This document shows positions 28,860-37,721 of a stretch of DNA of 64,000 bases, in pieces. The DNA is taken from contig JAPOWQ010000006.1 in NCBI GenBank assembly GCA_026707585.1, positions 62,001-126,000 on the forward strand. Reading direction: 5' to 3'. The notes below the pieces were generated by a model. It had not been told where the DNA came from and made no database searches. It worked only from the letters and a program-made list of their open reading frames with translations. Numbering within the stretch: position 1 is the first letter of the stretch; every line of letters begins with the position of its first letter. Made by a program: the position numbers and the translations under genes. This DNA comes from Chloroflexota bacterium. Its GTDB lineage: Bacteria; Chloroflexota; UBA11872.

Positions 28860-29189
28860 CTAGGCGCTGGGCGTTAGCTGGCCAATCCGAAGCTTGTGAA
28901 ACTGAACCAGATCAGATGTTGAGTTGACTGACAGTTCGCAGGTTCGCGATGGCACGCCATCAGGTTCCAGACTAATCCCGAACCGCTCCAGGAATTCATC
29001 CAGGCTTCCCGTCTCCTGGAGCAGGTCGAGATGGTCTTCGGCCATCTCCTGCAGTTCGGAAACCAGCGTGTCCAGCGAAGGGCCGAACGTCGACACGCCC
29101 AGTTCGTCGCATTTGCCGACCCACAAGTCGTCTTCTCGCCAGTACCGGAGGGTTACAACCAGCGAGCGGTCAGCGTCGTCAGCCGTCAT
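28860..29189 (-). CDS. HicB-like / DUF1902-like protein, no HicA partner seen
   Basis: VTLRYWREDDLWVGKCDELGVSTFGPSLDTLVSELQEMAEDHLDL fold pattern. Confidence 0.5.
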   Translation of the reverse strand: MTADDADRSLVVTLRYWREDDLWVGKCDELGVSTFGPSLDTLVSELQEMAEDHLDLLQETGSLDEFLERFGISLEPDGVPSRTCELSVNSTSDLVQFHKLRIGQLTPSA

Positions 29190-29360
29190 GGCAACCCGAT
29201 TTCACGCCCAGGAGAACGGCCCAATTGCCGCGTATCCGATTGTACGTGGCTGGTTCGGCTGCCCAGCGCGCAGAGTTCTCAAAGCAGTTCAATACGGTCG
29301 CAGTCGGGCGCGGGTATCCTGACGGCAGATAAGAAAGGGGAATGGAAAGGAGCGTGGGCG

Positions 29361-30011
29361 GTGCTGAGATTTCCTGAAGAGATCATGCTTCTGTTGCTGG
29401 ACGACGAGGGCGGCGATTTCGTCCGGGTGCCTGAGTGGTCGGTGCAGTGCGCGCTGGCGGGCGCGGTGCTGATGGACCTGGCGCTGGAAAACCGGATCGA
29501 CACGGATCCGAACTGGCTGACGGTGATCGATCCAACGCCGGTGGGCGACGACTTGCTGGACCCGACGCTGGAACGGATTGCGCAGGCGGACGGGGAACGG
29601 GACACGCGCTTCTGGATTCAAGACATCGCACAACGCGCGGGCCCGATTCGCGAGCGGGTGCTGGAGCGGCTGGTGGAGCACGGCATTCTGCACGTGCGCG
29701 ACGAGAAGCTCTTGTGGGTGTTCCAGTCGCGTCGCTACCCGGCGGTGGACGGCAAGGCCGACCGGGAAGTGAAGCTGCGGATCATGGAAGTGCTGTTCAG
29801 CGATGAGATTCCGGACCCTCGGGACATCGTGATCGTGTGCCTGGCGGAGGCGTGCGGGATCTTCCGCGAGCTGCTGTCGCGGCGGGAACTGGAGCACGTC
29901 ACCGGCCGGATCGAGCAGGTGCGCAAGCTGGACCTGATTGGCCGGGAGGTGTCGCAGGCGGTCTGGGACATCGAGACGTCCCTGGCCCTAACAATGCACC
30001 CCCTGATGTAG
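29361..30011 (+). CDS. GPP34-like (Golgi phosphoprotein 3 family) protein
   Basis: FPEEIMLLLLDDEGGDF..CALAGAVLMDLALENRIDTD...VERLVEHGILHVRDEKLLWVFQSRRYP; GTG start at 29361. Confidence 0.75.
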   Translation: MLRFPEEIMLLLLDDEGGDFVRVPEWSVQCALAGAVLMDLALENRIDTDPNWLTVIDPTPVGDDLLDPTLERIAQADGERDTRFWIQDIAQRAGPIRERVLERLVEHGILHVRDEKLLWVFQSRRYPAVDGKADREVKLRIMEVLFSDEIPDPRDIVIVCLAEACGIFRELLSRRELEHVTGRIEQVRKLDLIGREVSQAVWDIETSLALTMHPLM

Positions 30012-30015
30012 GCCG

Positions 30016-30031
30016 GCCGCAAGCGGCTTTT
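30016..30031 (+). terminator. weak intrinsic terminator
   Basis: GCCG-CAAG-CGGC-TTTT just after the GPP34-like stop. Confidence 0.35.
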
Positions 30032-30119
30032 GCTGGGGATCGAGTTTCAGCCGCGGCAAGAGTGCTTTGGATCCGGCGAGAGTTTGGATTCTCGCAGCAT
30101 CTGAGACGCGCGGGTATAG

Positions 30120-30623
30120 CTAGCTGCTGGCGTTTGCGTCGGGATCTTTCGCCAGGGGCAGTACGAAGAAGACCCCGGCATCCTCTGCTGTTGTGGGATG
30201 GACGCCAAAGCCAAGCGAAAGCTTGAGCGCGTGGTTGGCCACGTTTTTACCGCCGCTCCTCGACCGTACCTGATAGCAGCCGAGGGTCGTGGCCAGCCGA
30301 ATCATCTCCTTCTGCAGCGCGGTTCCAACACCGCGGCGTCGTTGATCTTCGGCGACACCAAAGGCCAGCACCTTGGCCTCGCGCAGAGGCTCGCCATATT
30401 TGGTAATGCTGGGACGGTCGCATTCGGGCCCGATCTACTGAACAACGAAGCGCAGAAATCCCACGGGGCGGTCAGCTAGGACCGCAATCAAGAGATGTGA
30501 CTCCAGGTGCCAGGCATGGTCCGCCGTGAGCCACGAAGTCTGACGCAACGCTGCAGCCAAGTCGTGGGTCGCCTGATAGTGGGAATCGCCCGGCCGGCAG
30601 GGCTGGATTGTGAAGTCGGCCAT
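30120..30623 (-). pseudogene. GNAT acetyltransferase interrupted by one in-frame amber codon
   Basis: ORFs 30435..30635 and 30120..30371 are in the same frame; continuous translation ...PVGFLRFVVQ*IGPECDRPSITKYGEPLREAKVLAFGVAEDQRRRGVGTALQKEMIRLA...; TAG at 30435-30437. Confidence 0.75.
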
Positions 30624-30656
30624 GTCACTGGCCAACCTTTGAGGACCTGGAGACGC

Positions 30657-31238
30657 TTAGCACCCGGCGCTCAGGTTTAGGGCGGCACGAACACGCGCGA
30701 CGATTGCTTGATGCTCCATCGCAGCAAAGTCGGTCGTGTCGATCATGAAGAGTTCGGCGCCGTCGGTGAGCGGACCGTAGACGGGGTACTGCCGGCGCCA
30801 TTCGCGGGCCTGGGCCTCGATGCTCATCCCGGCGTCGTGGCCCGCGTGCCTGTCAGCTGTGCCTGTTCGATTTAGATACCTGCGCAACGCGGTTGCGGAG
30901 TCGGCGTGACAGTGGAGTTCGAGAATCTCAACGTCGAACCTCTCTCGCACGCGGGAGAGCCAGCGCGTGGAGTACGGACGATGAAATGCGGCCTCGGCGA
31001 TGACCGACCGGCCGGCCGTGAGAATCGTCTCCACGGTGAGATAGAACAACGCGAAAGAAGCCGCACCCAGCTTCTTTGACCACGCGCGGTCGCCCACGCC
31101 CAAGTTGTCGAAGAGCGTTTCCTTGATGGCGTCCCGTTCGATGACCGGGACCGGCAGAGCTTCGGCCAGGCGGCGCGCCAGCACAGTCTTTCCGGTAGCC
31201 GGCGCCCCGGAAATGAGAATCAATACAGGCCTAGCCAT
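30657..31238 (-). CDS. P-loop kinase (AAA/zeta-toxin-like small-molecule kinase)
   Basis: ILISGAPATGKTVLARRLAEAL Walker A; IVEAAFHRP-like lid region. Confidence 0.7.
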   Translation of the reverse strand: MARPVLILISGAPATGKTVLARRLAEALPVPVIERDAIKETLFDNLGVGDRAWSKKLGAASFALFYLTVETILTAGRSVIAEAAFHRPYSTRWLSRVRERFDVEILELHCHADSATALRRYLNRTGTADRHAGHDAGMSIEAQAREWRRQYPVYGPLTDGAELFMIDTTDFAAMEHQAIVARVRAALNLSAGC

Positions 31239-31318
31239 GCTGTGTAGCAGTCCCCGCGTGACAGAGCGTCAGTTTCGAGCCTAGCGGGTGGTGTATTGCT
31301 CGGGGCTCAAAGCGAAGA

Positions 31319-31339
31319 GGGCAATCACAAGGGTTGCCC
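31319..31339 (+). repeat. intergenic hairpin repeat of the GGGCAA..TTGCCC type
   Basis: GGGCAATCACAAGGGTTGCCC inverted repeat; spurious translation EGNHKGCPYAIGR is typical of this repeat class. Confidence 0.5.
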
Positions 31340-31364
31340 CTACGCGATAGGCCGGACTGGCGGC

Positions 31365-33041
31365 TTAGTTGGTGGTGACGGCGCCCTGGCTGGCGGAGGA
31401 GACGAGGGCGGCGTATTTGGCCATGGCGCCGGTGGGGTAGCGCGGGGGCGGGGGCTGCCAGTTGGCCAGGCGTTCCTCGATCTGCTCGTCGGTGAGGTCG
31501 ACATCCAGGGTGCGGTTGGCAACGTTGAAGGTGATGGGATCGCCGTCCTGGACGGCGGCGATGGGACCGCGGCGGAAAGCTTCGGGGGCGACGTGGCCAA
31601 TCATGAAGCCGTGGGAGGCGCCGGAGAAACGACCGTCGGTCATCAGGGCTACCGAATCGCCTAAGCCAGCGCCCTGGATGGCGCCGGTGACGGCCAGCAT
31701 TTCGCGCATGCCGGGGCCGCCGGCCGGACCTTCGTTGCGGATGACGATGAAGGAGCCGGGTTCGATGTCCTGGTCGATGACGGCCTGGAAGCAGGCTTCC
31801 TCGCCGTCGAACACGCGGGCGGGGCCGGTGAAGGTGTCGCGTTCCTGGCCGGAGACCTTGATGACGCAGCCGTCCGGGGCCAGGTTGCCGCGCAGGATTA
31901 GGATGCCGCCGGTGGGCTTGAGGGGGTTGTCCGCGGGGTAGATGACCTGCTGGCCGGGGGTCTCCACAGCGGCCTGGGCGACCTCGGCGATAGTGCGGCC
32001 GTCCACGTAGCGCTCGTCGCCGTGGAGGAGGCCGAGCTTGTGGAGTTCGCGGGCGACGAGGGACAGGCCACCGGCCTGGAAGACATCGGTGGCGACGTAG
32101 TTCCCCCAGGGTTTTAGGTCGGCCAGGATGGGCACGCGGGCGGCGATGCGGTCGAAGTCCTCGAGTTCAAGGTCCACGCGGGCCTCGTGGGCGATGGCCA
32201 TGATGTGGAGGACGGCGTTGGTGGAGCCGCCGGTGGCGGCGACGGCGGAGATGGCGTTCTCGACGGATTCGCGGGTGATGATGTCGCGCGGACGGACGTC
32301 GCGGTCGAGCAGGTCCATGACCAGGCGGCCGGCTTCGAAGGCGGTGTCGGCCTTGCCGCCATCCATGGCGGGCACGACGTTGGCGCCGGGCGGGCTGATG
32401 CCCAGGAAGTCGAGGGCGGTGGCCATGGTGTTGGCGGTGAACTGGCCGCCGCAGGCGCCGGCGCCGGGGCAGGCGGCGTTCTCGATTTCCATCAATTCGT
32501 CAGCGGTGAGCTTGCCGGCGGCGTGGGCGCCAACGCCTTCAAAGACTTCCTGGATGGTGATGTCCTGGCCGCGGAACTTGCCGGGGGCGATGCTGCCGCT
32601 GTAGAGGGCCAGGCCGGGGATGTTCAGGCGAGCCAGGGCCATGGCGCCAGCGGGGATGGTCTTGTCGCAGCCGACGATGACGACCAGGGCGTCAAAGGAG
32701 TGGCCGATGGCCGCGACTTCGATGGAGTCGGTGATGACCTCGCGGCTGATGAGCGAGGCGCGCATGCCCTCGGTGCCCATGGAGACGCCGTCGCTGACGG
32801 AGATGGTGTTGACTTCCATGGGGGTGCCGCCGGCGGCGCGGATGCCCTCCTTGACGCGCTGGGCCATGCGCCGGTGGTTGAAGTTGCAGGGCATGGTTTC
32901 GATCCACTGGTGCGCCACGCCGACGATGGGCCGGGCCAGGTCTTCATCGGAAAAGCCGATGGACTTGAGCTGGGAGCGGGCCGGCGCGCGGGCCGGGCCG
33001 TCGGTCATGGCGGCGCTGTTGCGCTTGCGTGGATCGGACAT
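31365..33041 (-). CDS. ilvD: dihydroxy-acid dehydratase
   Basis: CDKTIPAGAMALARLNIPG, GACGGQFTANTMA, TGGSTNAVLH, TDGRFSGASHGFMIGHVAPEA. Confidence 0.96.
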   Translation of the reverse strand: MSDPRKRNSAAMTDGPARAPARSQLKSIGFSDEDLARPIVGVAHQWIETMPCNFNHRRMAQRVKEGIRAAGGTPMEVNTISVSDGVSMGTEGMRASLISREVITDSIEVAAIGHSFDALVVIVGCDKTIPAGAMALARLNIPGLALYSGSIAPGKFRGQDITIQEVFEGVGAHAAGKLTADELMEIENAACPGAGACGGQFTANTMATALDFLGISPPGANVVPAMDGGKADTAFEAGRLVMDLLDRDVRPRDIITRESVENAISAVAATGGSTNAVLHIMAIAHEARVDLELEDFDRIAARVPILADLKPWGNYVATDVFQAGGLSLVARELHKLGLLHGDERYVDGRTIAEVAQAAVETPGQQVIYPADNPLKPTGGILILRGNLAPDGCVIKVSGQERDTFTGPARVFDGEEACFQAVIDQDIEPGSFIVIRNEGPAGGPGMREMLAVTGAIQGAGLGDSVALMTDGRFSGASHGFMIGHVAPEAFRRGPIAAVQDGDPITFNVANRTLDVDLTDEQIEERLANWQPPPPRYPTGAMAKYAALVSSASQGAVTTN

Positions 33042-33183
33042 GGAGATTCCTGACGTGGTGGAAGCGGGCGTGGCGTCGCGCTACATGGTGGGGGTGAAGG
33101 GCCTGGGATTCAAGGGTGAGGACGCGCGAATTGTCGTTACCAGCCGAGCGGGTAGCTGCAACTGTGCGTGCCGCGGCTGGCGG

Positions 33184-33498
33184 TCAGTCCTGGTGGAAGA
33201 GTTCCTCCAGCATTTGGAGCGGGACGAGGCCGGATGCGGTGTCGACATCCAGGATGTCGGCGTGCTCGGCCTGCCAGCGGGCCTGGACTTCGGACTTGTC
33301 GAGGTAGGCGGAGGCGGCCTCCCAGTCCTCGCATTCCAGGAGGCCGATGGCGTAGTTCATGAAGAGGACGATGGTGAAGTTGCGGATGCCGGCTTTGACG
33401 TTTTCTTCCAGCAACTCCGGCCAGACGGCGGCGTGGGTGCGGCGGTAGTCGTCGACGCGGTCGGGCTTGATGGGCAAAGCGAAGGCGATACGTTGCAT
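33184..33498 (-). CDS. rhaM: L-rhamnose mutarotase-like protein
   Basis: MQRIAFALPIKPDRVDDYRRTHAAVWPELLEENVKAGIRNFTIVLFMNYAIGLLECEDWE. Confidence 0.8.
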   Translation of the reverse strand: MQRIAFALPIKPDRVDDYRRTHAAVWPELLEENVKAGIRNFTIVLFMNYAIGLLECEDWEAASAYLDKSEVQARWQAEHADILDVDTASGLVPLQMLEELFHQD

Positions 33499-33548
33499 GA
33501 TGCGCTCCGGGAAACACGAATGACACCTTGGAGCATGCGCGGATCGCC

Positions 33549-34454
33549 GTGAATCGTCCACACACGTTTGCAGGAAACCCGCTGAACCGGGCCGAATACG
33601 AGCGGCGCGACGCGGACTGGCTGGCGGCGCGGAAACGGGATCCGGACAGCCGCTTTCTGCCGCTGCGGCAGTTGGACGTGTTGCTGGAGGGCGAAGATCC
33701 GGCGCGGCTGGCGTGGGTCAGCGGTGATGCGGCGGCTGGATTGGACGGGCCGCGGTTCCTGTTGGGGTTACGGGACGGTGTGGCGCACTTTGCCGTGGAC
33801 GTGTCGGAGGACAACGAAGATCTGACGGCAGGAGATGAGCGGCAGTTTGTGGACGTGCGGACGGCGGGGATGCTGCTCACGGCGGCGGACGCCGGGATTG
33901 CGGCGCAGGCGCGGGCGCAGGTGGACTGGCACGCGCGGCACGGCTTTTGCAGCGTGTGCGGGCAGCCGACCGAGGCGCTGCGGGGCGGTCAGCAGCGAAC
34001 CTGCGGGAGCTGCGGGGCGGATCACTTTCCGCGCACGGATCCGGTCATCATCGTGGTGGTGACGGACGGTGAACGCTGCCTGCTGGGGCAGTCGCACGGG
34101 CGGCTGTCGCAGATGCGGATGTTCTCGGCGCTCGCGGGGTTCATGGACCAGGGCGAGTCGATCGAGGAAGCCGTGCGGCGCGAGGTGCTGGAGGAAGCTG
34201 GAATCCGGGTGGGGGCGGTGCGGTACCACTCGTCGCAGCCCTGGCCGTTTCCGTCGTCCCTGATGATCGGATGCCACGCCGACGCGCTGACGACGGATCT
34301 GCGGCCGGACGACGTGGAAATGCTGTCCGTGCAGTGGTTCGAGCGCGAGACGGTGCAGCGGGCGCTGGCCGGCCAGGACGACCAACTGCGCGTTCCGGCT
34401 TCCTTTGCGATCGCGCACCACCTGATCCGGGCCTGGGCCGAAGGCAGGGCCTGA
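33549..34454 (+). CDS. nudC: NAD(+) diphosphatase
   Basis: CSVCG..CGSCG zinc ribbon, Nudix box GFMDQGESIEEAVRREVLEEAGI, SQPWPFPSSLM signature; GTG start at 33549. Confidence 0.92.
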   Translation: MNRPHTFAGNPLNRAEYERRDADWLAARKRDPDSRFLPLRQLDVLLEGEDPARLAWVSGDAAAGLDGPRFLLGLRDGVAHFAVDVSEDNEDLTAGDERQFVDVRTAGMLLTAADAGIAAQARAQVDWHARHGFCSVCGQPTEALRGGQQRTCGSCGADHFPRTDPVIIVVVTDGERCLLGQSHGRLSQMRMFSALAGFMDQGESIEEAVRREVLEEAGIRVGAVRYHSSQPWPFPSSLMIGCHADALTTDLRPDDVEMLSVQWFERETVQRALAGQDDQLRVPASFAIAHHLIRAWAEGRA

Positions 34455-34490
34455 CGGGCGCCGGCGTGCCGCCCGCGAGCAGCGCGTTAG

Positions 34491-35258
34491 TCACATGTCG
34501 ACGGCAATGCGGAAGCCGTGGCTGGCCAGGCGGCGGGTTGGGTCGCCGTGGTAGCGACGCGACGACAGCAGTTGATCCGGACGCAGCTTGCCAAACGACC
34601 CGCCGCGCAGGATGCGTCGGTCGGATGAGGAGAACCGATCCTGGCACCACTCGTTGACGTTGCCGCCCAGGTCGTAGAACCCATGCGCGTTCGGCGTGAA
34701 TGACCCAACCGGCGAGGTGAACAGATGGCCGTCGTTGAAGCCCGCGATGCAGGGCACTGGGTCGTCGATCTGCTCGATCTCGGCCGCCGTGCGGTCGGGA
34801 TAGTAGTGCAGGTACTCATGTCGCAGCTCGCGAAGCGCGGCCGCGTGACCGAGCCATTCCTCACCCTGGTAGTTGCCCGCGCCGCAGGGTGGGGGCCACG
34901 ACTGGCCCCACGGGTAGACGTCGGCTAGCCGGCAGTCCTTGCGCGCGGGTTCGGCCGCTGGATTCTCCAGATGTCCGATTCCGACCGCGCAGCTCCACTC
35001 GTGGTCGGTCGGTAGGCGATGGGTTCGGCCCTCGCGTTCGCTGAGCCGGTCGCAAAACGCCTGCGCGTCGAACCAGCTGATGTTGCCAACCGGATGGTCC
35101 GGGCCCTCATGCCGGAAGCACTTTGGTCCGTCGTATTGACGGCCTGCGGCGAGCCAATCTCTAATCCGCACCGGCCAGACGCCAAGCAACACGGTCGTAC
35201 CCGGAATCGGCAGAAACTCCACGCCGTGCAACCTTCCATAGCGCCGGTGGTGCGCCAT
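34491..35258 (-). CDS. formylglycine-generating-enzyme (SUMF1) family protein
   Basis: HPVGNISWFDAQAFCDRLSEREGRTHRLPTDHEWSCAV, HGFYDLGGNVNEWCQDRF, RRILRGGSF; start MAHHRRYG at 35258 preferred. Confidence 0.85.
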   Translation of the reverse strand: MAHHRRYGRLHGVEFLPIPGTTVLLGVWPVRIRDWLAAGRQYDGPKCFRHEGPDHPVGNISWFDAQAFCDRLSEREGRTHRLPTDHEWSCAVGIGHLENPAAEPARKDCRLADVYPWGQSWPPPCGAGNYQGEEWLGHAAALRELRHEYLHYYPDRTAAEIEQIDDPVPCIAGFNDGHLFTSPVGSFTPNAHGFYDLGGNVNEWCQDRFSSSDRRILRGGSFGKLRPDQLLSSRRYHGDPTRRLASHGFRIAVDM

Positions 35259-35341
35259 CAGGCGCGAGTCTGTCTTGTGGCAGTGGCGACCTGCAACGAC
35301 ACCCGGGATCCCGCGCAGCGCCCGCGATTCGATCGCTTGCC

Positions 35342-35416
35342 GCCGAGCTGCGGGTGCCGGCATGGCTTGCTTTGGCGCACCACCTGATTCGGGCGTGGGC
35401 GCAGGGCTCCGCGTAG
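35342..35416 (+). pseudogene. duplicated nudC C-terminal tail remnant
   Basis: AELRVPAWLALAHHLIRAWAQGSA* versus nudC end DQLRVPASFAIAHHLIRAWAEGRA*. Confidence 0.7.
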
Positions 35417-35502
35417 AGCCTGGCCGTTTGTACTGGACTCATGGTTGAACGTATCAATCCAACGGTCGAACTCTACCCGGCCGCGCGCTCGCAGCGTGTA
35501 AA

Positions 35503-37641
35503 TTGAAGGGTGATTGCGAGTCCGCGGGCGGAGCTGTGATCGTGGTCAAGTCCCTGAGTAAGCGTGCTGTTTTTCTGGTTGCCGGCTTCGCGCTGGCGAT
35601 GGCGGCGATGGACTGCGGAGCCGAGGCTCCCGCGCCGACCGAACGGGTGGTCACGGTTCCGGTCGAAGTCGAGCGCGTGGTGGAAGTCGAGCGCGTGGTG
35701 ACGGTCGAGGTGCCGGTCGAGCGGGTCGTCGAAGTCGAGCGGGTGGTGGAAGTGACGCCAGACGCGACGGCGGCGCCCGACGCAACGGCCGCCGCTCCCG
35801 CCGGGCCGGCGATTTACAAGATGGGGCTGTTCGAGGATCCGATTTCACGCAATACGTGGAATTACCTGGGCGGGCCGGCCGGGTCGGTGTGGACCGGGTA
35901 CGTGATCGGCGGCTATCACACGTCGCTGTACGGCTACTCCCCGCAGCGGTTCGACTGGGTGCCGGCGGTGGCCGACGGGCTGCCGACGCCGCTGGCCAAG
36001 GAGACGGTGGACGGAACCGAATTCTGGACGACCGAAGTCTCGATCAAGCAGGGCGTGGAATGGAGCGACGGGGAGCCGCTGACGGCCGACGACTTTGTCT
36101 TCACGCTGAGCACCGTCCGGGAACTCAGCCTTGGTTCCAACTGGGCGTCGCTGGTGCACCCGGCGTTCGTGGACCGAGCGGAAGCGCTGGACGAGCACCG
36201 GCTGAAGATCTACTTCAAGTCGACGGACGACGAAGGGAACGCGCAGACGCCGGGATTGAGCATCTGGCAGTTCGGGCTGGCCTTCATGCCCATCCTGCCG
36301 GAGCACTACTGGGCGCCGGTGGTCGAGGACGCCAGGCAGGCCGGCGAGGTGCCGCAGCAGATCGAAGCCCTGTTTGCGCACGTGCCGGACGGGGAGCCGA
36401 CGGCCAACGGCCTGGAATACGGCCAGTGGGAACCTGGCGCGTTCTTCGAGAACTCGACGGTGCCGGACTACTACGGCCAGGGCACGCAGGTCACCGAGTA
36501 CGCCAACGGCGCCTACGAGGCGACGAATGAGCGGCTGGGCTACACCGAGACCTACTACGGGGATCCGACGGGCGACACGGTGCTGGAGCTTGAGATCGGG
36601 CCGCATTTCGAGTCGGAGATCTTCAGCATCTATGGCAACCAGGACTCGGCGATCCTGGCCCTGACCAAGGGCGACATCGACTTCCTGTTCAACCCGCTGG
36701 GGCTGGAGAAGGGCTTCCTGGACCGGGTGCGACAGACGGCGGACCTGCAGGTGGTGGAGAACCTGGACAACGGGGTGTTCTACCTGGGATTCAACACGCG
36801 CAAGCCGCCGATGAACAACCAGGCATTCCGGCAGGCCGTGGCGACGGTGATCGACAAGGAGTTCGTGACGCGGACCATCCTGCAGGACACAGCAATCCCG
36901 ATGTACGCCATGGTTCCGGAAGGGAACGCCTTCTGGTACAACAACGAGACGGCCAAGATCGGACAGGGCCTGGGCCGGGGCGAACGGATCGCCGCGGCCG
37001 TTGAGCTGCTGAAAGACGCCGGGTTTACCTACGAGAAGGAACCGGAGGTCAGCGAAGACGGCGCGTTCGTGGTCAACGGCGGCGAGGGGCTACGCATGCC
37101 GGACGGCACGGAGGTGCCGGAGCTGGAGTTGATCGCGCCCAGCGCCGGTTACGACCCGCTGCGCTCGACCTTCGCCATCTGGATCGAACGCTGGCTGAAC
37201 GACCTGGGGATTCCCACGAAGGCGCGCCTGATCGGCTTTAACCTCATCGTCGAGAAGCTCTTCAGCGAGACGGTGGACAAGGACCTGGACATGTGGATCC
37301 TGGGTTGGGGCTTCACGATCTTCCCCAACTACCTGGAGAACATCTTCCACAGCCGGCACTCGCCGGAGCTCGAGGAAGGCGGCGTGAACTGGGGCGGCTA
37401 CGCGAACCCCGAGTTCGATGAGCTGGCCGCCGGATTGCTGTCAGAGACGACGATCGAGGGCGCGCGCGAGAAGGCTCTCCAGATGCAGGCGCTGCTGGCG
37501 GAGGATTTGCCCTACGTCACGCTGTTCACGACACCGAAGATCGACGTATTCCGGCCGGTCAAGGTCGAATACCCGTACACCACGGTGCTTGGAGGAATGG
37601 CGCAGGCGCAAGGGCTGCAACACGTGGTGTTGATCAAGTAA
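35503..37641 (+). CDS. ABC transporter substrate-binding protein (family 5, oligopeptide-type)
   Basis: Signal peptide, VERVVEVERVV linker, WSDGEPLTADDFVFTL, NTRKPPMNNQAFRQAVATVIDKE. Confidence 0.9.
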   Translation: MKGDCESAGGAVIVVKSLSKRAVFLVAGFALAMAAMDCGAEAPAPTERVVTVPVEVERVVEVERVVTVEVPVERVVEVERVVEVTPDATAAPDATAAAPAGPAIYKMGLFEDPISRNTWNYLGGPAGSVWTGYVIGGYHTSLYGYSPQRFDWVPAVADGLPTPLAKETVDGTEFWTTEVSIKQGVEWSDGEPLTADDFVFTLSTVRELSLGSNWASLVHPAFVDRAEALDEHRLKIYFKSTDDEGNAQTPGLSIWQFGLAFMPILPEHYWAPVVEDARQAGEVPQQIEALFAHVPDGEPTANGLEYGQWEPGAFFENSTVPDYYGQGTQVTEYANGAYEATNERLGYTETYYGDPTGDTVLELEIGPHFESEIFSIYGNQDSAILALTKGDIDFLFNPLGLEKGFLDRVRQTADLQVVENLDNGVFYLGFNTRKPPMNNQAFRQAVATVIDKEFVTRTILQDTAIPMYAMVPEGNAFWYNNETAKIGQGLGRGERIAAAVELLKDAGFTYEKEPEVSEDGAFVVNGGEGLRMPDGTEVPELELIAPSAGYDPLRSTFAIWIERWLNDLGIPTKARLIGFNLIVEKLFSETVDKDLDMWILGWGFTIFPNYLENIFHSRHSPELEEGGVNWGGYANPEFDELAAGLLSETTIEGAREKALQMQALLAEDLPYVTLFTTPKIDVFRPVKVEYPYTTVLGGMAQAQGLQHVVLIK
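35644..35757 (+). repeat. degenerate coding repeat (VxVPVERVVEVERVV linker)
   Basis: Iterated GTCGAGCGSGTGGTSGAAGTC units encoding VEVERVVEVERVV. Confidence 0.8.
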
Positions 37642-37721
37642 GACCAGGTCGTCCTTTTCGCCGGGTCGTGACCGCCATGGCCCGGCGATGAGGACGCCAT
37701 AGGAGTTCGCGAGTAGCGGGA

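Noticed and set aside
11305-30437. Genome-wide amber/opal recoding to explain internal stops
   Set aside because: TAG and TGA terminate many intact genes here (e.g. TAG at 710-712, 5478-5480; TGA at 3097-3099), and only a few genes carry internal stops.
32187-33053. 288-aa + ORF
   Set aside because: Antisense shadow of ilvD, Gly/Asp/Val-rich.
35644-35757. Possible CRISPR/minisatellite
   Set aside because: Short coding repeat giving the VERVVEV linker typical of some extracellular SBPs.
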